A stretch of 64,000 nt of DNA from Bacteroidia bacterium. Lineage in GTDB: Bacteria > Bacteroidota > Bacteroidia > NS11-12g > UBA955. The stretch lies in contig JAMNXP010000002.1 of NCBI GenBank assembly GCA_023653095.1, positions 1-64,000 of the forward strand, given 5' to 3'. Each line of letters begins with the position of its first letter. Positions within the stretch are counted from its first letter, which is position 1. The position numbers and the translations under genes were made by a program. This document shows positions 1 to 9,831 of the stretch, piece after piece. The notes below the pieces were generated by a model that ran no database searches, was not told the DNA's origin, and worked only from the letters and a program-made list of their open reading frames with translations.

Positions 1-3000
1 CTGTAGGAGGAGATGGAAGAACCGGTAGCAGCAGCAGAACCACCATCGGTAATTTCAAATTTATTGGCTCTAAAACACAGCGAGGTATCTTTACGAGAGA
101 TGATAGCTGTAGGGTTTTGGTAAACGGTAACGGAAATAGAGGTATCGTGCGAGCAACCTTGAGCGGAGGTGACATAGAGCCTGACGGTCTTAGTTCCAGC
201 AGAGGTAAAAGTGTATCCGTTTAATAATTTACCAAAGCTATCTAAAGTACCATTTATATACCAGCTTTTGTATTGAATAAAACCAGAAGAGATACTGCTG
301 CTATCAATTACTTTAAAACTATTGCCTTTTAAACAGTTTGTAGGACTTGAAATATTGAATTTTGCTTTGGGTAGAGGATTAATAATTATCTTTATGGTTG
401 TATCCCATTTACAACCGTTGGAATCTAAAACACTCAAATAATAAATACCCGAATCAATAAACTTAGTTTGTCCTACCGATAATGGTTTATATTGTTGGTT
501 ACTTGAAGCAGATAGCCACGAGTAGTTTTCTATATATGCAAGATCTTGTAGTTTAATATTTATTGAATCACCCAGACATATATATGTTTTACCAGATAAT
601 TTTCGGCTAGGTAAAGGTAATACATGAATATAAACTGAAGTATCTCTTTGACATCCGTTTGAATCGACAGTTGAGATTTTGTAAAATCCTGAGTCAAGTA
701 ATGTTGATTTTTTTATGGTAAGTATTGAATCATTTCCTAATGTTTTTCCAGCTTTGGACCAAACAACTTGAGAGTGTTTTTGAATGGTGAATTTAAGATT
801 AATACTTTCCCCTAGACAAACAGAATCAGGATGTTTAATTGTTAATGATGAAATTGGGAAGTGTTTCAAAGTGGTTGTTAATGTATCCTTACAACCAAAG
901 GAGTCAATGACAAAAGCTTTATACAAGCCTGTGTCATTAAATTTTAATTTACCTTTTAAAGAGGATGACCAAATACTGTCATTGTTTGGTAATTTCCATT
1001 TTATTGAGGTTATCTTATTACCCCAAACTTGAAGTTTAAAACTGTCAGATAAACAGATTACTGAAGATGGGGAGATTGAATCAATGGGCCCAATTAAAAT
1101 GTTTATTGTATCAGATATTTGACATTCGTTGGAATCAGTAATAATGAAATAATAGTCACCTGTTTGATTGAGAGATATTGCTTGTTTTGTAAAAACTGAG
1201 GTTTTATTATTCAACGGTAAAGAATCCTTCCACCATGATATGAGCTCCTTATCTTTGAGAGGAGAATTTATAGCAAGTTTAATAGAGTCACCTAGACAAA
1301 TTGTAGAGTCTCCAGAAATTTTATTTTGAGGCAACTTCCAATAAAAAGAAACCCTAAAATGAACTGTATCTACACAACCCAAAGAATCAAAAACAATTAA
1401 TTTATACTTACCCGTATCCTTACTTGTTATTTTGAATCTGAAAATCTGATTAGATGAATTAATGGTGGTGTCCTTTCCATTTTTAATTTTTATCCAATTA
1501 AATCTGTAGCGATTAAATTTTACATCCCAAGGATTGTAACTTGGGTTATTCAAATATTTAAAATAGTTTGAACTATCTGTGAAAAACACCGACATGGTAT
1601 CTTGATCGCAAGCAGTATCAAGTTTGATCAATGCAAATTTTTCACAATAATACAGATCTGCGAAATACGCATCGGTTGCGGTTCCATAGGACTGTTGATA
1701 GGCTCTTTTTCGAAGATTTGTATCTGATTTTGTTTGTCCAACAATATAAATATCCCCAAAGCGGCCATGAGAAATACCATGGCAATTGTCATTGTCTTCG
1801 CCACCAAAGTAACTAGCCCATTTTCTTTTCCCTCGATCATCAAATTTAACAACAAATGCATCTTCTGCGTTTTTTATTGTTTTGAAGGCGCCACTTGTTG
1901 CAATGATGTTAGATCTACCGTTTCTTGAATTTGCTGATTCAGTTGTTCCTCCTAAATAAACATAATTTGAATCATCGAGATCAACACCTACCCCAAGATC
2001 ATTCTCATCACCACCATAATAGGTGCACCATTTTAGCTTTAAAGTAGAATTAAACAAAGCTAAGAACGCATCTGTATTTGTTGATAGCTGAGAAGATCCT
2101 TTGTTAATAGTGTCTTGGTGACCATTTTTTGCAATTCCTTTATAGGAATTTGTAGTTCCAGCGATAAATACTTGACTATCGTTAACAATAATTGAATTTG
2201 CATAATCTTCACCCGTATCACCATAATATATAGTTGAAATTAAAGATCCCCATGGAGACATTTTGCCAATAATTGCGTCAATTGATTTAGACAATTTATT
2301 CACGCTGCTCAGGGAATTAGAATTGGTTGATCCTACAAAATAGATAGTGTCATTTTTACCAGTTGAAACAGAACTAAGGATTTCTTTTCCAGATCCACCA
2401 AAATAATCAAAGAATAAGATATTTCCTGAGCTATCAAATTTTGCAATAAAACCATCACCATTGCTATTGTAGCTTTTTTGGTTGGTTGAATAATTGGTCT
2501 TATTGATGGAAAGAGAATCTGAATAAGTTTGCCCAACTAAAATAATATTATTTTTAGAGTCACAAGTTACACCCCATCCTATGTCATCTTCAGATCCCCC
2601 TAAGTAATTTGACCATATCAATTGGCCATTATCATTAAATTTGGCAATGAAAATGTCTTTTTTAGAATGATAGGTGGAGTCAAATTTTGCTTTAAAGGAA
2701 ATAGAATCGGATTGCGTTTCACCAACTGCGATAATATTATTGGATTTGTCAACAGCAATTGACCGAATAATATCCGCATTTTTTCCTCCAAAATAAGTTG
2801 CCCAAATTTTTGAATTGCTTCCACCTTCTTTGTGAAATTTTGTAAGAAAACCGTCTTCGCTTCCACCTATAGTGGTTGAATGTGCGTTTTGACTTGCAAT
2901 GGTTGTTGTACTGGATGTTTTTCCTCCAAAATAAGCATGCCCATCTACACTATTTGATGCAACACAATAGCCCTGATCATTGCCTCCACCTCCAAAATAT

Positions 3001-3716
3001 GTGGCCCATTTTAATAGGGGTAATGGATCAATGATTAAGATTTCGTTTGTATTGATGCCATCTTCTAAAAGTTTAAATCCAATTGTGTTATTTCCTAAAT
3101 CTGCCCATCCAATTTTAACTTTTCGATTTGGATCTGATTTTAGATAACTTACTGGAATTACTTCGATAAATTGTTGGTTGTTCGAAGATGTAAAAACAAT
3201 TGAATCATTTCTAATCTCTAACTTTCGGATACCATTAACCTGTAATTTTATTTTGTTCAGATTTTTTAGTGGCGTAATAAAATCATATTTGGGATTATTT
3301 AGGATGTCATTTGAGAATCGACAATCAACACCATTCCATAGATTTTTTATCCAAAGCTCATCATGAGCTGGTACATTATTAAATTTTTTATTACCTAAAA
3401 AGTAGTTAATGTATTTTTTATTACCTGCAGGTTTCCAAGTGAATTTATTCGGTTTGATAAATTCAAATTGAATTTGATTTATACTAATAGAATCAGAAAT
3501 TTCAGACTTCAGATTTGATTTTTGATATGCAAATCCTTTTTCTCTAATTATTAAATTAAAATTGGCGTTTGATAATACAAAATTTGCATTATCCAGTTGA
3601 TTTAACTCATTAATGAATTGCCCTTTATTTTCAATGAAACCATTCTGACCAAATAATGGTTGAAATAGCAGTGGAAAAATTAAAAAAAACCTAACAAAGG
3701 CTAATAAACTCTTCAT
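1..3716 (-). CDS. Giant secreted SBBP-repeat / Ig-PKD-like repeat protein (partial, C-terminus beyond left edge)
   Basis: I translated the minus strand from the ATG at 3716-3714; the frame stays open for 1238 codons and leaves the window at base 1, so the C-terminus is missing. Residues 1-22 form a signal peptide (MKSLLAFVRFF..., ending FGQ). A short ENKGQ motif follows, as is common at the N-terminus of Bacteroidota SBBP-repeat proteins. From about residue 235 to 690 there are beta-propeller (SBBP) repeats recognisable by recurring WATYFGG / WASYFGG / WSNYLGG and 'D(A/G)F(L/I)AKF' motifs. After that come at least five Ig/PKD-like modules with a CLGDSI...DSG.Y...DSNGC..DT pattern. The architecture predicts a cell-surface or released adhesin-like protein, probably with a T9SS sorting domain in the missing part. 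It lies downstream of argS but has its own likely promoter. The function is unknown; the call of a single intact frame is firm. Confidence 0.88.
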   Translation of the reverse strand, partial: MKSLLAFVRFFLIFPLLFQPLFGQNGFIENKGQFINELNQLDNANFVLSNANFNLIIREKGFAYQKSNLKSEISDSISINQIQFEFIKPNKFTWKPAGNKKYINYFLGNKKFNNVPAHDELWIKNLWNGVDCRFSNDILNNPKYDFITPLKNLNKIKLQVNGIRKLEIRNDSIVFTSSNNQQFIEVIPVSYLKSDPNRKVKIGWADLGNNTIGFKLLEDGINTNEILIIDPLPLLKWATYFGGGGNDQGYCVASNSVDGHAYFGGKTSSTTTIASQNAHSTTIGGSEDGFLTKFHKEGGSNSKIWATYFGGKNADIIRSIAVDKSNNIIAVGETQSDSISFKAKFDSTYHSKKDIFIAKFNDNGQLIWSNYLGGSEDDIGWGVTCDSKNNIILVGQTYSDSLSINKTNYSTNQKSYNSNGDGFIAKFDSSGNILFFDYFGGSGKEILSSVSTGKNDTIYFVGSTNSNSLSSVNKLSKSIDAIIGKMSPWGSLISTIYYGDTGEDYANSIIVNDSQVFIAGTTNSYKGIAKNGHQDTINKGSSQLSTNTDAFLALFNSTLKLKWCTYYGGDENDLGVGVDLDDSNYVYLGGTTESANSRNGRSNIIATSGAFKTIKNAEDAFVVKFDDRGKRKWASYFGGEDNDNCHGISHGRFGDIYIVGQTKSDTNLRKRAYQQSYGTATDAYFADLYYCEKFALIKLDTACDQDTMSVFFTDSSNYFKYLNNPSYNPWDVKFNRYRFNWIKIKNGKDTTINSSNQIFRFKITSKDTGKYKLIVFDSLGCVDTVHFRVSFYWKLPQNKISGDSTICLGDSIKLAINSPLKDKELISWWKDSLPLNNKTSVFTKQAISLNQTGDYYFIITDSNECQISDTINILIGPIDSISPSSVICLSDSFKLQVWGNKITSIKWKLPNNDSIWSSSLKGKLKFNDTGLYKAFVIDSFGCKDTLTTTLKHFPISSLTIKHPDSVCLGESINLKFTIQKHSQVVWSKAGKTLGNDSILTIKKSTLLDSGFYKISTVDSNGCQRDTSVYIHVLPLPSRKLSGKTYICLGDSINIKLQDLAYIENYSWLSASSNQQYKPLSVGQTKFIDSGIYYLSVLDSNGCKWDTTIKIIINPLPKAKFNISSPTNCLKGNSFKVIDSSSISSGFIQYKSWYINGTLDSFGKLLNGYTFTSAGTKTVRLYVTSAQGCSHDTSISVTVYQNPTAIISRKDTSLCFRANKFEITDGGSAAATGSSISSY

Positions 3717-3756
3717 TTAAAAGATTCGTCAAATACCGTTAAGATTCAAAATCTCG

Positions 3757-3785
3757 CTAATATAAGTTATTTTGAGTACTCAAAA
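3757..3785 (-). promoter_or_regulatory. Candidate promoter overlapped by a perfect 16-bp palindrome
   Basis: Between argS and the SBBP-repeat gene, minus strand, TTTG (3784-3781) is followed after 16 nt by TATATTAG (3764-3757), one mismatch from the Bacteroidota -7 box TAnnTTTG. The perfect palindrome TTTTGAGTACTCAAAA (3770-3785) covers the -33 element, the position expected for a dimeric repressor site. The start codon is 40 nt downstream of the -7 box. Only the palindrome is certain; its role is inferred. Confidence 0.4.
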
Positions 3786-3822
3786 GTGAATCATTTTTTA
3801 GATGGTTTAATCTGTTTTGTCA

Positions 3823-5697
3823 CTACATCCTCTCCACCGTCTCAACGCCAATTAGTCGAAGTGAACGCTGCAAAATTTGAGCCGTCTGCCATGCCAATTG
3901 CAAGCGCATGTTGCGTAAATCTTCGTTCGATTCTTTCAAAATGCTTACCTCGTTGTAAACCTTGTTGTAAGACTTGGCCAAATCTAAAACGTATTGGCAA
4001 ATGGCAGCTGGATTGTACTCCTCTGCGGCTGCTGATAAAACGCCATTAAACTCATTCAAAAGTTTGATGCATTCCATTTCGGTGGCATGTAAAACAAGAT
4101 CTATTTTAATGGTACAACCGTCAAAATTTGCAGTCCTCAAGATACTCTTGATTCTCGCATAAGTGTACATCACAAAAGGACCCGTATCACCCTGAAAGTC
4201 TATGCTTTCTTGGGGATTGAACAGCATTCGCTTGCGGGGATCCACCTTTAAAATGAAGAATTTCAAGGCTGCCAAAGAAAGTCTATTGTAGAGGTTATCT
4301 AGTTCTTCTGAAGTCATACCTTCAGTTTTACCCAGTTCTTCGGTTTTGGCCTTAGCTGTGTCGTACATTTCTTGCAATAAATCATCGGCGTCAACCACGG
4401 TGCCCTCCCTACTTTTCATTTTTCCCGATGGAAGATCAACCATTCCATAACTTGCATGATACATTCCGTTCGCATAGGAACGACCCATTTTTTGCATGAT
4501 TAAGAACAATACTTTGAAATGGTAATCTTGCTCATTACCAACCACATAAACGCTTCTATTGATGCCGTGTTCTTGGAATTTTAAATCTGCAGTTCCCATG
4601 TCTTGGGTGATGTAAACCGAGGTGCCATCTCCGCGTTGAACCAACTTTTCATCCAACCCATCTCCAGTCAAATCTATCCAAACAGAACCGTCCGCTTTTT
4701 GAAAAAATACTCCGTTCGATAAGCCTTCTTGAACCACGTCTTTTCCCAATAAATAGGTGTTGCTTTCATAATACATGGCGTCAAAATCCACGCCTAAACG
4801 TTCGTAAGTGCGGTTAAATCCTTCGTAAACCCAGCCGTTCATGGTGCTCCATAAATCAATGATTTCTGGATTTTTTGCCTCCCATTGTCGGAGCATTTCT
4901 TGGCAAGTTTGCATCAAGTCTGACTGATTTCTCACCAAATCTTTGATGTCGCCCTTGAATTTGGCTATCTGTTTTTCCTCCTTGGCTTGCCCCAATTTTT
5001 CAAAGGCATCTTGGTATCGCTTTTGGATGTTTTGATCCTTACAGTTCCAACGTCCCTCCAAAGCCAAAGCAACGTCGTCTGAAGTTTGCTCCTGCAATTT
5101 ATTTTCAAAAACTACGTAATATTTTCCCACCAAATGATCGCCTTTAAGGCCTGAACTGTGGGGATTTTCGCCGTTTCCGAATCGCTGCCATGCCAACATG
5201 CTCTTACAAATATGAATGCCACGGTCGTTGATGAGGTTCGCTTTAATCACATCATAACCAGCAGATTGCATGATTTCCGCGATAGAATATCCCAATAAAA
5301 TATTCCGGATATGTCCCAAATGCAAAGGCTTGTTTGTGTTGGGACTCGAATACTCTACCATGACTTTTTCTCCCTTTCGGGGGATGTTTGACTGCGCATC
5401 AAAATTCAATAATGCCTCAGCCCAAAACGATGGAGAAACGCTTAAGTTCAAAAACCCTTTTATCACATTGAATTGATGTACTTGGGGCGTGGTTTTCAAA
5501 ACAGCTTCACCCAGTTCCTGCGCAGTAGCCTCAGGACTTTTAGCAGATCTTCGGACCAAAGGAAAAACGACAAACGTATAATCGCCCTCAAAGATGGGCT
5601 TGGTTTTCTCGATTTTCACCTCTACATCGGTAGATGCGCCGTACAACTGCTCAATAGCAGATGACAGTCCTTTGATGATTAGATCTTCAATGTTCAT
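3823..5697 (-). CDS. argS: Arginyl-tRNA synthetase
   Basis: A class I aminoacyl-tRNA synthetase that charges tRNA-Arg with arginine in the cytosol. The 624-residue protein has an N-terminal Add-1-like domain, the HIGH-type signature in SSPNTNKPLHLGHIRN (about residues 113-128), a KMSKS equivalent as GKMKSREGT (about residue 425), and a C-terminal anticodon-binding domain with the typical YTYARIKSI motif near residue 505. Length is normal for the family. The ATG at 5697 is preceded by only 19 nt after rlmH, so the two genes are probably co-transcribed. Nothing looks truncated; one essential copy is expected per genome. Confidence 0.97.
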   Translation of the reverse strand: MNIEDLIIKGLSSAIEQLYGASTDVEVKIEKTKPIFEGDYTFVVFPLVRRSAKSPEATAQELGEAVLKTTPQVHQFNVIKGFLNLSVSPSFWAEALLNFDAQSNIPRKGEKVMVEYSSPNTNKPLHLGHIRNILLGYSIAEIMQSAGYDVIKANLINDRGIHICKSMLAWQRFGNGENPHSSGLKGDHLVGKYYVVFENKLQEQTSDDVALALEGRWNCKDQNIQKRYQDAFEKLGQAKEEKQIAKFKGDIKDLVRNQSDLMQTCQEMLRQWEAKNPEIIDLWSTMNGWVYEGFNRTYERLGVDFDAMYYESNTYLLGKDVVQEGLSNGVFFQKADGSVWIDLTGDGLDEKLVQRGDGTSVYITQDMGTADLKFQEHGINRSVYVVGNEQDYHFKVLFLIMQKMGRSYANGMYHASYGMVDLPSGKMKSREGTVVDADDLLQEMYDTAKAKTEELGKTEGMTSEELDNLYNRLSLAALKFFILKVDPRKRMLFNPQESIDFQGDTGPFVMYTYARIKSILRTANFDGCTIKIDLVLHATEMECIKLLNEFNGVLSAAAEEYNPAAICQYVLDLAKSYNKVYNEVSILKESNEDLRNMRLQLAWQTAQILQRSLRLIGVETVERM

Positions 5698-5716
5698 GGA
5701 ACTGCAAAGATACGAA

Positions 5717-6178
5717 TCAGATATGGTGATATCCCGTATTTTTGGAAATCTGGTATGCTCTGTAAATTTGTTCGGTTAATACCAATCGGGCAATCTGGTG
5801 GGGAAACACAAATTCGCTTAGTTTAATGCACTCGCATTGTTGTCTAAGCTCTTCCGAAAATCCGTAAGCTCCACCAATGGCAAAAATCAAATCTCCCCGA
5901 GAGTGATTCATTTTTAATTGAATAAACTCGCTGAACTTCGGTGAACTGTATGATTTTCCTCTTTCATCACATAAAATCAAAGTATCTGAAGGTTTGACCT
6001 TTTTCTTGAGCGCCTCACTTTCAATGAGCTGCTGCTGTTCAGGCTGTGAAACCTTAGACGATGGAATTACCCAAGTTTTTGTAGCGAATATGCCTTGTAA
6101 TTTCTTTAAATAGTCATTGCAAAGTGCATCGATGTGCTCGTTTTTATGGCTTTCTATGTAAGCCAGAACAATGGCCAC
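5717..6178 (-). CDS. rlmH: 23S rRNA pseudouridine-1915 N3-methyltransferase RlmH
   Basis: A small SPOUT-class methyltransferase of 153 residues that methylates the pseudouridine at position 1915 of 23S rRNA on assembled ribosomes using S-adenosylmethionine. Visible family motifs are LCDERGK (about residue 69), FAIGGAYGF (about 98) and the C-terminal knot HQIARLVLTEQIYRAYQI followed by a Tyr-His-His end. The frame opens with GTG at 6178; no closer ATG keeps the N-terminal strand. It sits 3 nt after the stop of the OmpA lipoprotein gene and 19 nt before argS, suggesting one transcript. Confidence 0.95.
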   Translation of the reverse strand: MAIVLAYIESHKNEHIDALCNDYLKKLQGIFATKTWVIPSSKVSQPEQQQLIESEALKKKVKPSDTLILCDERGKSYSSPKFSEFIQLKMNHSRGDLIFAIGGAYGFSEELRQQCECIKLSEFVFPHQIARLVLTEQIYRAYQISKNTGYHHI

Positions 6179-6181
6179 GAC

Positions 6182-7147
6182 TTAGTTGGTATTCAAAATT
6201 TCCAGAATCTTATCCAACTGCGGAGTTAGAATAATCTCGGTTCTTCTGTTCTTTGCACGACCCTCGGGAGTATCATTGCTGGCTACAGGCATGGTTTCAC
6301 CTCTTCCCATAGAGGTAATTCTCTGTGCACCAACGCCGTATTGAATCATGATTCTTGAAATACTGGTTGCCCTCAGAACCGACAAATCAAGGTTGTCTTT
6401 CATTCTCTCAGTTTCCTTCATGGGGATGTTATCAGTGTGTCCTTCAACACCCACTTGAACGTCTGGCTTTTCTTTCAATGCTTTGGCAATTTGCTGCAAA
6501 GCCTCGACTCCTCTAGGATCAACAGAAGTACTTCCACTTTTGAAAAGTAATTTTTCAGGAAGAATAACGTACACCTTTCCGTTTTTGTATTCCACTTTTA
6601 CATCCAACTCTTCAAAACCGGCAAGTGCCTTCATGATAGCCTCTTTCAACAGCAACACTGCACTGTCTTTTCTTCGAAGTTCAGCTTCCAATTCTTTAAC
6701 CCTATTGCTTACTTTCTCCAATTCTTCTCTTAATTGGACCAATCGGGTTCTTTCTCTCTCAGCCTCGGCAAGCGCGTCATTAAGTTCTAATTCTTTATTG
6801 GCAATGGCTTTGTTTTTGGCTTCCAATTCTTTCGCCAATTTCTTTTGTTTTTCGGTAAGATTTTCTCCAAAATTCTGCAAGTAAACACGGTTTTCTTCCA
6901 ATTCGTTGGCGCATATTTGAAGGCTATCTCTCAAAGCTGATGCTCGCAAACGGTTCTCTTCAGATTTGAATTTTACACCTTCCAACACCGCAATGATTGA
7001 ATCGCGATATCTAACCGATTCCCAAGTACGGTGATCACATACAGATATTATGGAGTCACGCTCATGCTGAATAGATTGGTATTGCTTTTTGCTCACGCAA
7101 GAAAATAAAACAACACCCAGTACCGATAGAAACCACAGTTTTCTCAT
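6182..7147 (-). CDS. OmpA-family lipoprotein with long coiled coil
   Basis: An outer-membrane lipoprotein that probably ties the membrane to peptidoglycan. Residues 1-17 form a lipoprotein signal peptide ending in LFSC, with lipidation at Cys17. Residues about 50-175 are a heptad-rich coiled coil full of Glu, Lys and Leu. The C-terminal 120 residues are an OmpA-like peptidoglycan-binding domain (VEGHTDNIPM, LSVLRA, GRGETMPVASND, NRRTEI). The 321-residue protein resembles Pal/OmpA-like proteins common in the phylum. It is the first gene of a likely OmpA-rlmH-argS transcript with a plausible promoter just upstream. Its specific partner is not visible. Confidence 0.88.
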   Translation of the reverse strand: MRKLWFLSVLGVVLFSCVSKKQYQSIQHERDSIISVCDHRTWESVRYRDSIIAVLEGVKFKSEENRLRASALRDSLQICANELEENRVYLQNFGENLTEKQKKLAKELEAKNKAIANKELELNDALAEAERERTRLVQLREELEKVSNRVKELEAELRRKDSAVLLLKEAIMKALAGFEELDVKVEYKNGKVYVILPEKLLFKSGSTSVDPRGVEALQQIAKALKEKPDVQVGVEGHTDNIPMKETERMKDNLDLSVLRATSISRIMIQYGVGAQRITSMGRGETMPVASNDTPEGRAKNRRTEIILTPQLDKILEILNTN

Positions 7148-7153
7148 ACCCTA

Positions 7154-7185
7154 CGAAATTAGACCCGCATTTTCAACCCCGCAAA
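7154..7185 (-). promoter_or_regulatory. Candidate promoter of the OmpA lipoprotein-rlmH-argS unit
   Basis: On the minus strand TTTG (7185-7182) is followed after 20 nt by TAATTTCG (7161-7154), one mismatch from TAnnTTTG. The box ends 6 nt before the ATG at 7147, so the mRNA would have almost no leader. Confidence 0.4.
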
Positions 7186-7260
7186 GCCGCTTTTGAACAT
7201 GTTGTTTATTGTGGACAGAACGGCTTCGCCGGTTACCGGTTTTCGGATGTCGGTTTTCGT

Positions 7261-7314
7261 CCGACCACCGATCACCGACCACCGATCACCGATCACTGAT
7301 CACTGATCACCGAC
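7261..7314. repeat. Heptanucleotide tandem array, GATCGGT type
   Basis: Eight consecutive 7-bp units of the form CCGATCA/CCGACCA/CTGATCA on the plus strand, that is GATCGGT-like on the minus strand. The array abuts the stop codon of the TonB-dependent receptor at 7315-7317 and reads in that gene's sense direction. The preceding 60 nt (about 7225-7260) contain degenerate CGGTTTTCG/CGGTTACCG words probably of the same origin. Confidence 0.9.
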
Positions 7315-9831
7315 CTAAAACTCTATCTTGTAATAGAACAACGGCAAGAATCCTAATTGATAATTTGGGCGTCTAAATGGAGGCTCGTTGATGAAGGTGT
7401 AGTTAAGGATGTTCTTTCTGTTAGTTACATTGATGAAGTCAAAGGCAATTTCATGAGAGATGCCTTTTCCATTAATGCGGTATGAAATACGAACGTCAAA
7501 TCGCATATAGGGTTTGTCAAAGCGTTCGGAATTCTTTTTGGCATCTAACTCTATGTACTCTCTTGCAGCTTGAGATGCAGTAGTATCGAATGGAGAATAT
7601 CTCCTTGCACCGGCAAAGGTGGCCTTTCCTCCAATGTTCAAGATGTTTTTATTTGAGAAAGTGAACTCTTTTGCGAATAGGGCGTTAACTGCATAATTGG
7701 TGTTGAAATCTGAACTCCTCCAAACCCCGTCGCTACCTTGGTATTTAGCGTCGAACACACTTCCCGAGAAAAGGTAATAAAATCCCTTAGAAAAGAAACG
7801 CTCCATCGTCAATTCGTATCCGTAGTTGAATCCAACGCCCTTATTTTCAAGCTTGTTTGGGAAGAAACGGCTGAATCCAGAGCCTGTGTTGGCTAAACTG
7901 AAGGATGATGGCATAACTTCCACGGGAATGTTCCACAAGTTTTGGTAGTAGGTTTCCATCTTGATGCGACTTCCGCGCTTGATGTTGTAATCCCATCCCA
8001 AAACAAAATGAGCACTCTTGGTCATATCCATGTCTAAGTTGTGCGGTTGGGGTTGTCCAGGGCGATTGTAAAAGTATAAATATTCGCTTTGAGTTTGTGC
8101 GTGAATTCCTGTACCAAAATTGAAACTGTTTTTCTGATCCATTCGGTACTGCAAAGAGAAACGAGGCAAGAACCAAGCAGCGTTTAAGTGCGATTCAGCT
8201 TTTGTGCCAGTAATTTCATTCAAAGGATTATAATTGATTCCAAATATTTGCGATTGAATACCCGCCACCATTAACAATTGCTTGTTGAATTTGTACTTGA
8301 ATTGTACGTATGGCATTATTAAGTTGGCATTGCCTGCCGCATTCCAACGAGTTGACCATGTCCAATAATTGGATAGTAATGGGTTGATGTTGAGATTGGA
8401 ATCCTGGAATGTGTAAATAAAGTGTCTGAATTGCACACCGTATTTCCATGATAATTGTGGACTAACACTATTATTAACAAAGAGGTGTGTTCCGATACTT
8501 TGAATTTTAAATGTGTAATCTAGATTTTTTACAGTATCATCGTTTCTGAAAATATGGAATAATTCGCCATCCTTTATAAATGAATCAATGATGGTTCTAA
8601 ATACCAATTCATGATAAGCATTTACAACTTGATGGTTATAACTAAATACTGCTTTGAAATAAGATTTTTTGTTCAATGGCTTTGTATATGATGAGCCTAA
8701 AACATACATCCTAGATCCAAAGTATTGATCCCTATCATTATCTCCATATAAATTGCGACTGGAAATTGAGTCTTTTGATATTATGATGTCGATGTTACTT
8801 TTCCCCCCTATCCCAAAGAAAGAAAGTGATGCATTCTTCTTCAAAGGGAATTTCAAGTGGAACGATGCATCTTGGTAATTTGGGATAGCGTCAGTTCCAA
8901 TAGGGATTTTCAACGCATTGAACATAGATAAGGTAGAGTAACGATAAGTAACCAAGAATGATGACCCTTTTTTTCTATTAAGGGGTCCTTCCGCTAAAAC
9001 GTCCCAACCCAATATACCTAACTGAGAACTAACCTCGAGTTTGCGGGTATTACCGGCTCTGAGTTTTAAGTCAAAGGCACCGGCAATGCTGTTTCCGTAT
9101 TCAGCGGGGAACGCACCCGTAAAGAAGTCGCTATTTCCTAAAATTTTGTTGTTGATGATAGACACAGAACCTCCAGTGGTACCCGGAATGGCAAAATGGT
9201 TGGGATTTGGAATGTCAATTCCTTCCATTCTCCAAAGTATTCCAGATGGAGAGTTACCGCGAACTACAATATCATTTCTCGAATCATCAGCACCTTGCAC
9301 ACCAGCGAAGTTCGATGCCATACGAGCTGGGTCTCCGCGACTTCCAGCGAAACGATCAGTTTCATCAACCGTGAACAAGCGTGCAGATACCAGCGCCGCA
9401 TCGTTGTTGGTTTGATGTCCACCGCGGCGTGTGATGTTAACTTCTGCCACACGTTCAATTTCTTGATCCATTTCAATATTGAGGGCAGCTTCTTTTCCTG
9501 AAGACAACATATATCCGCCTTGCGTGAATAGTTGGTAACCTTTTGCACTTACGCTGATGTTAATACGTCCGATAGGAACTTCCTCAAACGTAAATTTTCC
9601 TTTGGAGTCTGTTTTTGTTTTAAGGGATATTTCTTCGTTTGAGGTTGGAGATTTTCCCAATCCTAATGCCACTTCAGCATCTACAACGGGTTGCTGAGTT
9701 TCTTTATCAAGTACAATTCCAAAAACCGATTGAAATTGTTGCGTTTTGTTTTGAGCGAACAACGATGTTGTGAGAACGCTGAACAATAAAAAGGTAAGTC
9801 TGGGTTTTAAGGAGCAGTTTTTTATGGTCAT
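7315..9831 (-). CDS. TonB-dependent receptor with carboxypeptidase-like regulatory domain
   Basis: An 838-residue outer-membrane beta-barrel transporter energised by TonB/ExbBD. After a signal peptide ending LFAQ (about residue 26) come a carboxypeptidase-like beta-sandwich domain (GIVLDKETQQPVVDAEV, about 38-120), a plug domain (VRGNSPSGILWRMEGIDIPNP, about 190-210) and a C-terminal barrel ending in an aromatic F. No SusD-like lipoprotein lies beside it, so glycan import is not implied, and the substrate cannot be read from sequence. It is transcribed divergently from proteorhodopsin, and a heptanucleotide array begins at its stop codon. Confidence 0.9.
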   Translation of the reverse strand: MTIKNCSLKPRLTFLLFSVLTTSLFAQNKTQQFQSVFGIVLDKETQQPVVDAEVALGLGKSPTSNEEISLKTKTDSKGKFTFEEVPIGRINISVSAKGYQLFTQGGYMLSSGKEAALNIEMDQEIERVAEVNITRRGGHQTNNDAALVSARLFTVDETDRFAGSRGDPARMASNFAGVQGADDSRNDIVVRGNSPSGILWRMEGIDIPNPNHFAIPGTTGGSVSIINNKILGNSDFFTGAFPAEYGNSIAGAFDLKLRAGNTRKLEVSSQLGILGWDVLAEGPLNRKKGSSFLVTYRYSTLSMFNALKIPIGTDAIPNYQDASFHLKFPLKKNASLSFFGIGGKSNIDIIISKDSISSRNLYGDNDRDQYFGSRMYVLGSSYTKPLNKKSYFKAVFSYNHQVVNAYHELVFRTIIDSFIKDGELFHIFRNDDTVKNLDYTFKIQSIGTHLFVNNSVSPQLSWKYGVQFRHFIYTFQDSNLNINPLLSNYWTWSTRWNAAGNANLIMPYVQFKYKFNKQLLMVAGIQSQIFGINYNPLNEITGTKAESHLNAAWFLPRFSLQYRMDQKNSFNFGTGIHAQTQSEYLYFYNRPGQPQPHNLDMDMTKSAHFVLGWDYNIKRGSRIKMETYYQNLWNIPVEVMPSSFSLANTGSGFSRFFPNKLENKGVGFNYGYELTMERFFSKGFYYLFSGSVFDAKYQGSDGVWRSSDFNTNYAVNALFAKEFTFSNKNILNIGGKATFAGARRYSPFDTTASQAAREYIELDAKKNSERFDKPYMRFDVRISYRINGKGISHEIAFDFINVTNRKNILNYTFINEPPFRRPNYQLGFLPLFYYKIEF

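Noticed and set aside
1628-2866. Small minus-strand open frames of 67-82 residues within the first 3 kb
   Set aside because: They lie out of frame in the large SBBP-repeat gene and show no family features.
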